Shown one piece after another: positions 1 to 6,873 of a stretch of DNA of 11,054 nucleotides. This stretch comes from Oscillibacter sp. (GTDB lineage: Bacteria > Bacillota > Clostridia > Oscillospirales > Oscillospiraceae), in the NCBI GenBank assembly GCA_024404295.1, contig JAKSQE010000034.1, positions 1 through 11,054 on the forward strand, read 5' to 3'. A model generated the notes under the pieces. It did no database searches. It was given only the letters and a program-made list of their open reading frames with translations, and was not told the origin of the DNA. The first letter of the stretch is position 1, and the number at the start of each line of letters is the position of its first letter. Both the position numbers and the translations under genes were made by a program.

Positions 1-1
1 T

Positions 2-337
2 GAGTCCATCACTTATGGTCTGTTCAACGCTCAGGAGCGCGGCGTGCTGTTCATCGGTGCCGGTGTTCCCGTCTATGAGGGCATGATTATTGGTGTAGCA
101 AGCCGTGGTGAGGATATCACCGTCAATGCCTGCAAGAAAAAGCAGTTGACCAACACCCGCGCTTCCGGTTCCGATGAGGCTCTGCGTCTGGTACCTCCCC
201 GTCAGATGAGCCTGGAGCAGTGCCTGGAGTTCCTGGCAGATGACGAACTTCTGGAGGTCACTCCCAAGAGTTTGCGTATGCGTAAGAGCATTTTGAACCA
301 CGAAATGCGTATGAAAGCTTTGAAGGGCAAGAAGTAA
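2..337 (+). CDS. typA: BipA/TypA ribosome-associated GTPase, C-terminal part
   Basis: This is the last 111 residues of a BipA/TypA translational GTPase; the gene runs off the left edge. The frame opens with ESITYGLFNAQERGVLFIG and contains the family's C-terminal hallmarks: GVPVYEGMIIG, a stretch with NACKKKQLTN-TRASGSDEA, and PPRQMSLEQCLEF-DDELLEVTPKSLRMRK. In the family this end covers the EF-G domain V-like region and the BipA-specific C-terminal domain that binds the ribosome. The GTPase domain lies outside the window, so its integrity cannot be judged. BipA acts in the cytoplasm on the ribosome in 50S assembly and stress or cold adaptation. The gene ends with TAA at 335-337 and is followed after 13 bases by a strong terminator, so it is the last gene of its unit. 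The identification is secure at family level. Confidence 0.93.
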   Translation, partial: ESITYGLFNAQERGVLFIGAGVPVYEGMIIGVASRGEDITVNACKKKQLTNTRASGSDEALRLVPPRQMSLEQCLEFLADDELLEVTPKSLRMRKSILNHEMRMKALKGKK

Positions 338-350
338 TTGAATGAACCGG

Positions 351-383
351 TACTGCGGAGCAATATGCTCCGCAGTATTTTTT
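351..383 (+). terminator. Rho-independent terminator of typA
   Basis: Perfect inverted repeat TACTGCGGAGC (351-361) and GCTCCGCAGTA (367-377) with loop AATAT, followed directly by six T residues (378-383). It lies 13 bases after the typA stop codon. Confidence 0.9.
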
Positions 384-435
384 CATTGGTATCATTTCCC
401 GCTCCGGCGGCATACTACCTTTGAGGTGATATGCA

Positions 436-612
436 ATGGAAATCAGTGAATTACCCATGGGCTTCGGCATGGCACTGGCTCAGCACCCGGATGCTATGGC
501 ACGCTTCACAGCTATGAGTGAAACGGAGCAGCAGGCCATTCTCCAGCAAGCTCACAGTGTTCAATCTAAGCGGGAAATGCAAACTTTGGTAGCAAATCTG
601 AGTGTTTCTTAA
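436..612 (+). CDS. Small conserved-looking protein, 58 aa, function unknown
   Basis: An ATG at 436 opens 58 codons to TAA at 610-612, beginning MEISELPMGFGMALA and ending LVANLSVS. A ribosome-binding sequence GAGGTGAT lies at 423-430, a normal distance upstream. The protein is soluble, with no membrane segment or signal peptide. It is predicted mostly helical, with an amphipathic centre around residues 28-55 (SETEQQAILQQAHSVQSKREM). I have the impression that short Clostridia proteins with a similar ELPMGFGMALAQ start occur, but I cannot assign a named family or function. It stands between two terminators (351-383 and 616-645), so it would be a single-gene unit; no clear promoter was identified in the short gap after the first terminator. 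Read-through from typA is possible. Good start context, codon use and a bounded unit support a real gene. Confidence 0.65.
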   Translation: MEISELPMGFGMALAQHPDAMARFTAMSETEQQAILQQAHSVQSKREMQTLVANLSVS

Positions 613-615
613 CAA

Positions 616-645
616 GAAAGTCGCTGCAAATCTGCAGCGACTTTC
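616..645. terminator. Bidirectional terminator between small gene and pyridoxal kinase
   Basis: GAAAGTCGCTGCA (616-628) pairs perfectly with TGCAGCGACTTTC (633-645) around loop AATC: a 13-bp stem between two converging genes. It starts four bases after the small gene's stop and abuts the kinase stop codon at 646-648. The flanking T-tracts are weak in both directions, so efficiency is uncertain. Confidence 0.65.
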
Positions 646-1476
646 TCATTTCATCAGTAATTTCAATAGCGGTTCGAAGTCCACGCCATTGCGTTTTGGA
701 ATTTCTTCTGCCGCCGTCCGTTCTACGCAGACACGCACAAATTCCGCAGCCTGCTTCGCCGATGGGACCAAGTCCTTCCCCTGCATCAACGCTCCGGTCA
801 GGACACTGGCAAATAAGTCTCCCGTTCCGTGGAAGTTCTGTGGCACACGCTCAACCTGTACTGCCTTGCTTTTTCCGCTTTTACAGTCAAAGCACATAGC
901 GCCCACCGTTTCCGGTGTCTCGGAATAGCCAGTCAGCACTACCGAGCGCTGCCCGTTTAAACTCAGACGTTCCACGATTTCTCGGCTTCCGGCCTCATCT
1001 GTCTTCAATCTTTCATACGGTTCTCCTAACAAAATCGCAGCTTCTGTCAGGTTCGGCGTAATCACATCAGCCACAGCTGCCAAGCGCCACATCCCTGTGC
1101 ACATGGCCGGAGTATAGGTCTTATAAGCCTGCCCGTTATCCCCCATCACCGGGTCTACCACCACAATGGTATCGTCTTTCCGAAAATCCCGAATAAAGTC
1201 CGCCACCACACTCATCTGAGCTTCGCTGCCCAAGACCCCGCTATAATCTCCCTGAACATGAAGATTTCACGTCTGCCAGTGGGCAGCAATTTTCTCCATT
1301 TCCACAGTGGTATCTAAGAAAGAATACCCCTCAAAGCCGCCGGTATGCGTAGACAGTAACGCCGTAGGAATCGGACAGCACTGTATCCCCATCGCCGAAA
1401 GCACCGGCATCGCCACTGTTAAAGAACAGCGGCCAAAGCAGGATAAATCATGAATTGTGGCAACGCATGGCGTCAT
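646..1476 (-). pseudogene. pdxY: Pyridoxamine/pyridoxal kinase interrupted by an in-frame TGA
   Basis: One minus-strand reading frame of 277 codons encodes a ribokinase-fold pyridoxamine/pyridoxal kinase, which phosphorylates B6 vitamers to the coenzyme form with ATP. It is broken by a TGA at 1267-1269 (codon 70). Before the stop lies the family N-terminus (MTPCVATIHDLSCFGRCSLT, then ALLSTHTGGFEGYSF). After it the frame continues without shift through YSGVLGSEAQ, the VVDPVMGDNG motif (about residues 106-115 of the full frame) and the catalytic GTGD motif (Asp about residue 220). The start ATG at 1476 has AGAGGAAAGAGGAAG upstream, and its promoter is at 1510-1538. Apart from the stop, length and motifs are intact, so this is a recent nonsense mutation, a sequencing error, or rarely a readthrough case. 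A TTG at 1233 could theoretically restart translation, but I see no good ribosome site there and the product would lack the substrate-binding N-terminus. Confidence 0.8.
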
Positions 1477-1509
1477 ATCGAGCTTCCTCTTTCCTCTGGC
1501 ATTTTTTTC

Positions 1510-1538
1510 ATTGTAGCTTACAATTTCCTATTGTTCAA
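1510..1538 (-). promoter_or_regulatory. Promoter of the pyridoxal kinase gene
   Basis: On the minus strand, TTGAAC (1533-1538) and TACAAT (1510-1515) are separated by exactly 17 bases, a near-consensus sigma-70/SigA promoter about 33 bases upstream of the ATG at 1476. Its -35 box overlaps the -35 box of the opposite-facing tRNA promoter. Confidence 0.6.
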
Positions 1539-1559
1539 GCAGAAAAATTATGCTATACT
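1531..1559 (+). promoter_or_regulatory. Promoter of tRNA-Leu
   Basis: TTGTTC (1531-1536), a 17-base spacer and TATACT (1554-1559) with an extended -10 TG at 1551-1552. The -10 box ends 15 bases before the mature tRNA 5' end at 1575, as expected for a short tRNA leader. Confidence 0.7.
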
Positions 1560-1574
1560 GTTTGGCAGTTCCAT

Positions 1575-1658
1575 GCGGGCATGGTGGAATTGGCAGACGC
1601 GCAGGATTTAGGTTCCTGTACCTTTGGTGTGTGGGTTCAAGTCCCACTGCCCGCACCA
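1575..1658 (+). tRNA. tRNA-Leu, anticodon UAG
   Basis: An 84-base cloverleaf with encoded CCA. The acceptor stem is GCGGGCA (1575-1581) with TGCCCGC (1648-1654), discriminator A1655 and CCA 1656-1658. The anticodon stem is CAGGA/TCCTG around loop TTTAGGT, which gives anticodon TAG at 1609-1611 (reads CUA/CUN leucine codons). A long variable arm (ACC/GGT, about 1620-1628) marks it as a class II tRNA, consistent with leucine. The T arm is GTGGG/CCCAC around TTCAAGT. It has its own promoter and a downstream hairpin, and stands alone between the pyridoxal kinase and the mal operon. Confidence 0.97.
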
Positions 1659-1660
1659 TT

Positions 1661-1697
1661 TGTCGGAGCAAAGTTCACTTTGCTCCGACATATTTCA
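1661..1697 (+). terminator. Terminator of tRNA-Leu
   Basis: TGTCGGAGCAAAG (1661-1673) pairs perfectly with CTTTGCTCCGACA (1678-1690) around loop TTCA, beginning two bases after the tRNA CCA. The following TATTTCA is only moderately T-rich. Confidence 0.75.
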
Positions 1698-1707
1698 TAT
1701 ATTGCGG

Positions 1708-1744
1708 AAAAAGATGCGCTGTGGATAATCCTCAGCGCATCTTT
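1708..1744 (-). terminator. Terminator of the mal operon
   Basis: On the minus strand a 12-bp stem AAAGATGCGCTG/CAGCGCATCTTT (1733-1744 with 1710-1721) ends in a TTTTT run (1708-1712). The 11-base apical segment can add three more pairs past a T-T mismatch. It lies 11 bases after the malQ stop codon at 1756-1758. Confidence 0.85.
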
Positions 1745-1755
1745 CTATTCGTTGA

Positions 1756-3255
1756 TCAGGCTTGATAACTCTCGCACATACGGCCCGCAAAGCGAGTCAT
1801 TTCAGCGATACGCTCTGCAAGATTCTCATCAATGGCATCAGGCTCCATGCGCCACTGCCAGTTGCCGTCGGCAATGCCCGGCGTATTCATACGGGACTCC
1901 ACGCCCAGGCCCAGATAATCCTGCATCTGTGCCACAAACAAATCTGCCACAGAGGTCATGCCGCCGCGGATCATGCCCCAGTTGAGGCCCTCTTCCTCGT
2001 TCAGACCCAGATACTTAACAGCCATATCATAGTCTTCCGGCTTTGCCTCATCACGCCAAGCCATTATGGTGGTGTTGTCGTGAGTACCCGCATAGCAGAC
2101 ACAGTTGCGGGGATAGGTGTGAGGCAGATAATCACTGGGTTCGCGAGAGTCAAACGCAAACTGCAAAACTTTCATTCCCGGCAGTCCGGAATCTCGCAGC
2201 AGTTCATGCACTTCGGGTGTCAGGTAGCCCAGATCCTCGGCAATAAACTGGATGTTGGGGAACCAGTTCAGCAAAACTCCCATTAAATCCATGCCGGGGC
2301 CTTTGACCCAACGGCCGATCTTAGCAGTCTTTTCGCCGTAAGGCACAGCCCAATAGCTTTCCAAACCACGGAAATGGTCGATACGCAGCACATCGTACAG
2401 GTGAGATGCACCCTCAATGCGGCGGATCCACCAACCATAGCCGTCAGCCTTCATGGCATCCCAGTTATACAGCGGGTTGCCCCAAAGCTGACCGTCAGCA
2501 GTGAAATAATCAGGTGGAACACCTGCCACCTCCACAGGAACGTTTTTCTCGTCCAGTTGGAAGCTCTTGGGGTCAGACCAAACATCAGCGGAGTCCATTG
2601 CCACATAAATGGGCATATCGCCGATAATACCGATGCCCTTTTGGTGAGCATAATCCCGCAGGGCATTCCACTGCTTAAAGAACAGGAACTGAATATAGGT
2701 AAACAGCTTCACATCCTCCGCCAGTTCCTTACGATACTTCTCCACAGCCTCCGGATGGTGCAGACGAATCTCCTCGTCCTCCCATTCTGCCCAGCCCTTC
2801 ATATTGAAGTGGCGCTTCAGTGCCATGAACAGCGCATAGTCCGGCAGCCAGTTCTGATTCTCCTCCACAAAGGCTTCCACTTCCGTGGAATCTCTTTCCC
2901 AACCGTTGTCGGTAGCCTTTTGCAGGAATTGGAAGCGGTTTTCATAAATTTTGCCAAAGTCAACATGGGTGGGGTCACTTCCCCAATCCACGCCTTCCAG
3001 ATCCTTTGCGTCCAGCAAACCGTCCTCGCAGAGCATGTCCAGATCTACAAAATACGGGTTGCCTGCGTATGCACTGGGACTCTGATAAGGGGAGTCGCCA
3101 TAACTGGTAGGGCCAACCGGCAGGATCTGCCACCAGGTCTGACCCGCCTTTGCCAAAAAGTCAACAAAGGCATACGCATCTCTGCCCATGGTACCAATAC
3201 CATGGGCAGAGGGAAGAGACGAGATCGGCATTAAAATGCCGCTGCTTCTTTTCAT
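1756..3255 (-). CDS. malQ: 4-alpha-glucanotransferase (amylomaltase)
   Basis: This is a 499-aa cytoplasmic GH77 enzyme that transfers alpha-1,4-glucan segments between maltodextrins, releasing glucose for glycolysis. The catalytic residues are all present and correctly spaced: nucleophile Asp293 in VLRIDHFRG, acid/base Glu340 in FIAEDLG, and the third Asp at 393 in AGTHDNTT. The N-terminus RSSGILMPISSLPS and the SPYQSPSAYAGNPYF substrate loop are typical. Total length matches the bacterial family (about 500 aa). I chose ATG 3255 because AAGGGG sits eight bases upstream; the frame is open further to a TTG at 3288, but that lies inside the preceding permease gene and has no support. Only seven bases separate it from the permease stop, so it is the last gene of the sugar-uptake operon. 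That placement argues that the transporter imports maltodextrins. Confidence 0.95.
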   Translation of the reverse strand: MKRSSGILMPISSLPSAHGIGTMGRDAYAFVDFLAKAGQTWWQILPVGPTSYGDSPYQSPSAYAGNPYFVDLDMLCEDGLLDAKDLEGVDWGSDPTHVDFGKIYENRFQFLQKATDNGWERDSTEVEAFVEENQNWLPDYALFMALKRHFNMKGWAEWEDEEIRLHHPEAVEKYRKELAEDVKLFTYIQFLFFKQWNALRDYAHQKGIGIIGDMPIYVAMDSADVWSDPKSFQLDEKNVPVEVAGVPPDYFTADGQLWGNPLYNWDAMKADGYGWWIRRIEGASHLYDVLRIDHFRGLESYWAVPYGEKTAKIGRWVKGPGMDLMGVLLNWFPNIQFIAEDLGYLTPEVHELLRDSGLPGMKVLQFAFDSREPSDYLPHTYPRNCVCYAGTHDNTTIMAWRDEAKPEDYDMAVKYLGLNEEEGLNWGMIRGGMTSVADLFVAQMQDYLGLGVESRMNTPGIADGNWQWRMEPDAIDENLAERIAEMTRFAGRMCESYQA

Positions 3256-3262
3256 ATTAGAA

Positions 3263-4108
3263 TTACCCCTTGACGGCGCCTGCAACAACGCCCTTGATGA
3301 TATGCTTCTGGCAGATCAGATAGATGATGATAATGGGCAGAACGGTCATCATAATAGATGCCATCATGGGGCCCATTTCCACACGACCATAGCTGCCGCG
3401 GAAATACTGGATCAGGATGGGAATGGTCTGGTAGCCCTTGGTACGGTCCAACACCAGATAGGGCAGCAGATAGTCATTCCACAGCCACATGGTTTCCAGA
3501 ATACCGACAGAGATCATGGTGGGCTTCAGAATGGGGAACACCACCAGGAAGAAGGTGCGCAGCGGGCCGCAGCCGTCAATCATAGCAGCTTCCTCGATCT
3601 CCAGAGGAATCGACTTCATAAAGCCACAGAACATAAACACAGCCAGACCTGCGCCGAAGCCCAGGTAGATGATACAAATATTGTAGGGATTGCTCAGGCC
3701 CAGACGGTCAGCAGTAGAGCTCAGGGTAAACATCAGCATCTGGAACGGAACGACCATAGAGAACACGAAGGCAAAATAAGCAGCCTTTGCGTACCAGGTC
3801 TTGACGCGAGTGATATACCATGCGCACATAGAGCAGCACACCAGAATCAGCGCAGCCGCAGTCACAGTGATGACCAGACTGTACCAAAAAGCGGTAAGGA
3901 AACCCTTGGACTGCAGGGCGTTGATATAGTTGGTGAAGCCTGCATAGGTCTCCGAATTAGGGAACTGGAATGCAGTTGCAGTTCCGATCGCATTCTCCTG
4001 CTTCAAGGAGTTGGAGAAGATCATCACCACGGGATAGATCCATGCCAGAGATAGAATGGACAGGATCACAGACAAAATGTTGTCAGCAATACGATTCTTC
4101 TTATGCAT
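3263..4108 (-). CDS. Carbohydrate ABC transporter permease, MalG type
   Basis: 281-aa inner-membrane subunit of a CUT1 sugar importer (MalG/AraQ type). About six hydrophobic segments are visible, starting near residues 10-32 and 72-98. The cytoplasmic EAA loop reads EEAAMIDGC from residue 172, followed by PLRTFFLVVFPILKP; this loop docks the ATPase. The start is ATG 4108, whose A and T overlap the upstream permease's stop in TAATG. It has its own strong site AAGGAGGTG ending about eight bases upstream. The partner is the MalF-type permease, with which it would form the heterodimeric channel. The exact sugar cannot be read from the permease; linkage to malQ suggests maltodextrin. Gene symbol withheld because the CUT1 family covers many sugars. 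Confidence 0.9.
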   Translation of the reverse strand: MHKKNRIADNILSVILSILSLAWIYPVVMIFSNSLKQENAIGTATAFQFPNSETYAGFTNYINALQSKGFLTAFWYSLVITVTAAALILVCCSMCAWYITRVKTWYAKAAYFAFVFSMVVPFQMLMFTLSSTADRLGLSNPYNICIIYLGFGAGLAVFMFCGFMKSIPLEIEEAAMIDGCGPLRTFFLVVFPILKPTMISVGILETMWLWNDYLLPYLVLDRTKGYQTIPILIQYFRGSYGRVEMGPMMASIMMTVLPIIIIYLICQKHIIKGVVAGAVKG

Positions 4109-4965
4109 TACTGCTGCACCTCCTTAGAGCGGGTTGCGCGAAGCTGGACCAAAGAAATCACAATGACCAAAATGCAGAAGACAACTGCTTTTGCCTGGCC
4201 ATAGCCTTTCCACTGGGGTCCAGAGCGAGCATAGAAGGTGTTGTAGATGTTCAATGCCAAACCTTCGGAAGAATGGGCGGGTTCACCGCCGGTCAAAGCC
4301 AGGTTCTGGTCAAACAGCTTGAAACCGTTGGTCAGAGTCAGGAACAAGCAGATGGTGATGGAAGGCATTACATTGGGAATCTTCACCTTCCACAGAGTCT
4401 GCCAGCTGTTGGCACCATCGATATGTGCAGCTTCCAGATAATCCGTAGGAATAGACTGCAGGCCGGCGATGTAAATGATCATCATGTAACCGATCTGCTG
4501 CCAGCACATCAGAATAATCAGACCCCAAAAGCCATATGTTGCATTCAGGCTCAGCAGAGGCTTTTCCAGCAGTGTCAAAACACAGTTCAGCAGGATCTGC
4601 CAGATGTAGCCCAGAACGATGCCGCCAATCAGGTTGGGCATAAAATATACTGTACGGAAAACGTTAGTGCCCTTGATGGAGCGGGTCAATGCCAGCGCAA
4701 TCGCAAAGGCAACTACGTTAATAATCAAAGTTGAAACAATGGTAAATGCGGTACTAAATAAGAAAGAATGCAGGAATTCTTTATCCTGCAGCGCATACGC
4801 ATAGTTTGCGATGCCGTTCCAAGAGGCGTTGTTGATTGTTATAAATTTGCAGAAAGACAAGTACAGTCCCTGCACGAACGGATAAGCGAAGCCAATGATA
4901 AAGGCAGCTACCGTGGGCAGCAAAAATACAGGCCACCACTTTCTCAGAGCTTTTTCCAAATTCAT
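4108..4965 (-). CDS. Carbohydrate ABC transporter permease, MalF/UgpA type
   Basis: 285-aa CUT1 inner-membrane permease. The N-terminal membrane helix is at about residues 10-32 (WWPVFLLPTVAAF). The EAA loop is EAAHIDGANSWQTLWKVKIP from residue 178, an excellent match to the family's ATPase-docking motif. The FxKLFD segment and a C-terminal membrane helix follow. The stop TAA overlaps the next permease's ATG by one base. The start is not certain: ATG 4965 has GAGGAGG only two to three bases upstream, which is close; the TTG two codons later would be better spaced, and a GTG at 4995 lacks a ribosome site. I favour ATG 4965. About 180 bases separate this gene from the binding-protein gene, unusually long within this otherwise tight operon, and that gap holds a strong hairpin. 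Confidence 0.9.
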   Translation of the reverse strand: MNLEKALRKWWPVFLLPTVAAFIIGFAYPFVQGLYLSFCKFITINNASWNGIANYAYALQDKEFLHSFLFSTAFTIVSTLIINVVAFAIALALTRSIKGTNVFRTVYFMPNLIGGIVLGYIWQILLNCVLTLLEKPLLSLNATYGFWGLIILMCWQQIGYMMIIYIAGLQSIPTDYLEAAHIDGANSWQTLWKVKIPNVMPSITICLFLTLTNGFKLFDQNLALTGGEPAHSSEGLALNIYNTFYARSGPQWKGYGQAKAVVFCILVIVISLVQLRATRSKEVQQ

Positions 4966-5051
4966 TCCCTCCTCGGTATTGGCAGTTGCTCGCACGCAGG
5001 CGGCAGCTGAAACGCAGAGTATCAGTTCTCTAAAAACACAACGCGGGAGAT

Positions 5052-5086
5052 AAAACCTGCCTGGGGTGGGCTTTCGCCCACCCCGG
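5052..5086 (-). promoter_or_regulatory. Intercistronic hairpin between binding protein and permease genes
   Basis: On the minus strand CCGGGGTGGGC (5076-5086) pairs with GCCCACCCCAG (about 5061-5071) closing a GAAA tetraloop, a very stable 11-bp stem. After a short CAGG spacer comes TTTT (5052-5055). It lies 58 bases past the binding-protein stop and about 90 bases before the permease start. Known analogues between malE and malF reduce downstream transcription or protect the upstream mRNA, so binding protein exceeds permease. Here it could be a partial terminator or an RNase barrier; the short T-run favours partial. Confidence 0.7.
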
Positions 5087-5143
5087 CTTGTTTCTTAATG
5101 CATTGTATGACGAGGTTGTCCCCGTTATACCTCCAAATGGCAA

Positions 5144-6439
5144 TTAGCCGTTCAGAGCAGCTTCCTTAGCCCAGCCGTCAACGAAAGCCGTGACAACACC
5201 GGACCAGTCGCCGGTACCTGCTGCATAAGCAGTCAGAGCGGAACCGACACCATTCTTCCACTCCTCAGAGGGCATGGTGGGGAAGTTCCAGGACACGGGC
5301 ATACGACCCTCAGCGGTGTAAGCGTTGTCGATCTTAACAAACAGGTTGGGGGACTCAACAGCCTTCTTGAAGGGGATAACGAAGCCCATCTGGTTAGCCA
5401 TAGCATCGGTACCCTTTGCAGAAGTCACGCACCAATACAGGAAGTCCAGAGTAGCCTGGATGTCCTCAGCCTTGGCGGTGTTGTTGACGCACCAATAGTT
5501 CTCAGTACCGGTGCACAGGCCCTGATTGGCCTCGTCGCCCAGACCCACATAGATGGGGATCATGCTCAGATCGTCGTCGGTCAGACCACCGTTGGTCAGA
5601 GCGCCGTACTCCCAAGAACCGTTCTGGAAGAACACAGCCTGGCCGTTGATGAACTCGGACTCAGCGTCGGAACCGGTCTTGCCGGCCAGCTCAGAGGGAG
5701 CGCAAGTGGAGTTGTTGATGTACAGATCCCAGATAGCCTTGTAGTTATCCAGATAGGTACCCTTGATCTCCTTGGTGGTACCGATGCCATCTGCCTGATA
5801 CTCAAAGTAGATGGGCAGGTTTGCCAGGTGAGTCTTGAAACGCCAGTCAGAGGAACCGTCCATACCGGCAGAAGTAAAGGCAGAGAAGCCCAGCTCTGCG
5901 GAGCGAGCGGTGATGTCCTCAGCAACCTTCTTCAGGTCGTCGAAGGACTTGATGTCCTCAACAGCGTAGCCGGCCTTTGCCAGCAGAGTCTTGTTGGTGA
6001 TGAGGCCGTAAGACTCAACAACGTAAGCGATACCCAGAGTAGCGTCGCCATCCTTCAGGGCGAAGCCGTCGCTGGTCAGCTCACCGGCAACGGGAGTACC
6101 GGCCAGATCCAGGCAGTAATCCTTCCAGTTGGCCAGACCCACAGGGCCGTTGACCTGGAACAGGGTGGGAGGATTGCTCTTAGCCATCTCGCTCATCAGA
6201 GTCTCCTCGTAAGTACCGGAAGCAGCGGTGACAACAGTCACGGGCACGCCGGTCTCGGCAGTGTACTCAGCGGCCAGAGCCTGCCAAGCCTCATCCTGCT
6301 CGGGCTTGAAGTTCAGATAGTAAACAGCGCCGGTAGCGGTGCTGTCGCCGGACTGAGCAGGGGCCTCCGTCTTCTTACCGCAAGCGGCCAGAGACAGAAC
6401 CATGACCAGTGCCAGGCACAGTGCAAAAAACTTTTTCAT
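5144..6439 (-). CDS. Extracellular sugar-binding lipoprotein of ABC importer
   Basis: 431-aa type 1 (SBP_bac_1, UgpB/MalE-like) solute-binding protein that captures an oligosaccharide outside the membrane and delivers it to the two downstream permeases. The N-terminus MKKFFALCLALVMVLSLAAC is a lipoprotein signal peptide with lipobox LAAC, so Cys20 would be lipidated and anchor the protein. A Gly/Ala/Ser/Thr linker follows, then the mature domain from about residue 37. The start ATG 6439 has AAAGGAAG five bases upstream; the frame continues to 6466, but that extension would spoil the signal peptide. It is the first gene of the operon, with its own promoter at 6662-6691 and a long leader. Codon use is strongly biased compared with neighbours, suggesting high expression. 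Maltodextrin is inferred as ligand only from the linked malQ. Confidence 0.93.
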   Translation of the reverse strand: MKKFFALCLALVMVLSLAACGKKTEAPAQSGDSTATGAVYYLNFKPEQDEAWQALAAEYTAETGVPVTVVTAASGTYEETLMSEMAKSNPPTLFQVNGPVGLANWKDYCLDLAGTPVAGELTSDGFALKDGDATLGIAYVVESYGLITNKTLLAKAGYAVEDIKSFDDLKKVAEDITARSAELGFSAFTSAGMDGSSDWRFKTHLANLPIYFEYQADGIGTTKEIKGTYLDNYKAIWDLYINNSTCAPSELAGKTGSDAESEFINGQAVFFQNGSWEYGALTNGGLTDDDLSMIPIYVGLGDEANQGLCTGTENYWCVNNTAKAEDIQATLDFLYWCVTSAKGTDAMANQMGFVIPFKKAVESPNLFVKIDNAYTAEGRMPVSWNFPTMPSEEWKNGVGSALTAYAAGTGDWSGVVTAFVDGWAKEAALNG

Positions 6440-6655
6440 GGTAATCTTCCTTTCATTTTTGTGCATTTATTTTCACATCTTTCGATGTAAAAACCTTCAT
6501 TTCAGTACGCTTTCTCTTTCTAGGCGTACTATTTCGGATTTTGGCTAATTCCCGTTTCCTTCTCAAGGGAAGCGATCCCGTATCTGCCTTTTTCCTGCCG
6601 AAGCAGAAACGAGCCTATTCCGGTGACTTTTTTTGGAAATCTCCCAACTTCGTAC
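6440..6655 (-). promoter_or_regulatory. Long structured 5' leader of the sugar-uptake operon
   Basis: If transcription starts just after the promoter at 6662-6691, the mRNA has a leader of about 215 bases without a convincing gene. It contains a 7-bp hairpin with a C(UUCG)G tetraloop (5' arm 6603-6609, 3' arm 6592-6598), a GGGA/TCCC mini-hairpin nearby, and an inverted repeat GTACGC at 6505-6510 and 6524-6530. The ribosome site AAAGGAAG is at its 3' end. No known riboswitch class was recognised, so it is described as structured only. Confidence 0.45.
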
Positions 6656-6661
6656 TTTAAT

Positions 6662-6691
6662 AATATAACTAATTTTGGATGGCAATGTCAA
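6662..6691 (-). promoter_or_regulatory. Promoter of the sugar-uptake operon
   Basis: On the minus strand a consensus TTGACA (6686-6691) is followed after 18 bases by TATATT (6662-6667); the alternative -10 TTATAT at 17 bases overlaps it. It faces the binding-protein gene and lies about 220 bases upstream of its start. The stretch between it and the GntR promoter (6692-6866) is AT-rich and shows no gene on either strand. Confidence 0.6.
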
Positions 6692-6873
6692 TGAATATTT
6701 GGTCATTTTATATCTTTTGGCGGTTGTTACAATTTTTCAAAAATCTGTCGTGGAAGTCCTACAAAAGTCTTTGTTCTCTCTCCGAGCCTTCCTCGTTCAA
6801 AAAAATGATTAAAGCTCTTTTTTCAGCATAACCGGCTAAATCCCCATATGGCACCGCGATCTGAAATTGACAC

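Noticed and set aside
1267..1269. TGA read as selenocysteine or as a reassigned codon
   Set aside because: The kinase family has no selenocysteine at this site, no clear SECIS-like hairpin directly follows, and TGA ends several intact genes in the window.
1659..1755. A further RNA gene between tRNA-Leu and malQ
   Set aside because: The two hairpins there are fully explained as terminators of the tRNA and of the opposing mal operon.
2374..4054. Long plus-strand open frames opposite malQ and the MalG-type permease
   Set aside because: They are antisense shadows of clearly recognised genes, with no family-like motifs or ribosome sites.
6445..6495. 15-codon open frame (MKVFTSKDVKINAQK) just upstream of the binding-protein gene
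   Set aside because: It lacks a convincing ribosome site, has no codon bias of interest and no terminator follows it, so an attenuator is not supported.
6508..6522. Catabolite-repression (cre) site in the mal leader
   Set aside because: The segment around GAAAGCGTACTGA misses several consensus positions including the T and terminal C, so it is not better than chance.
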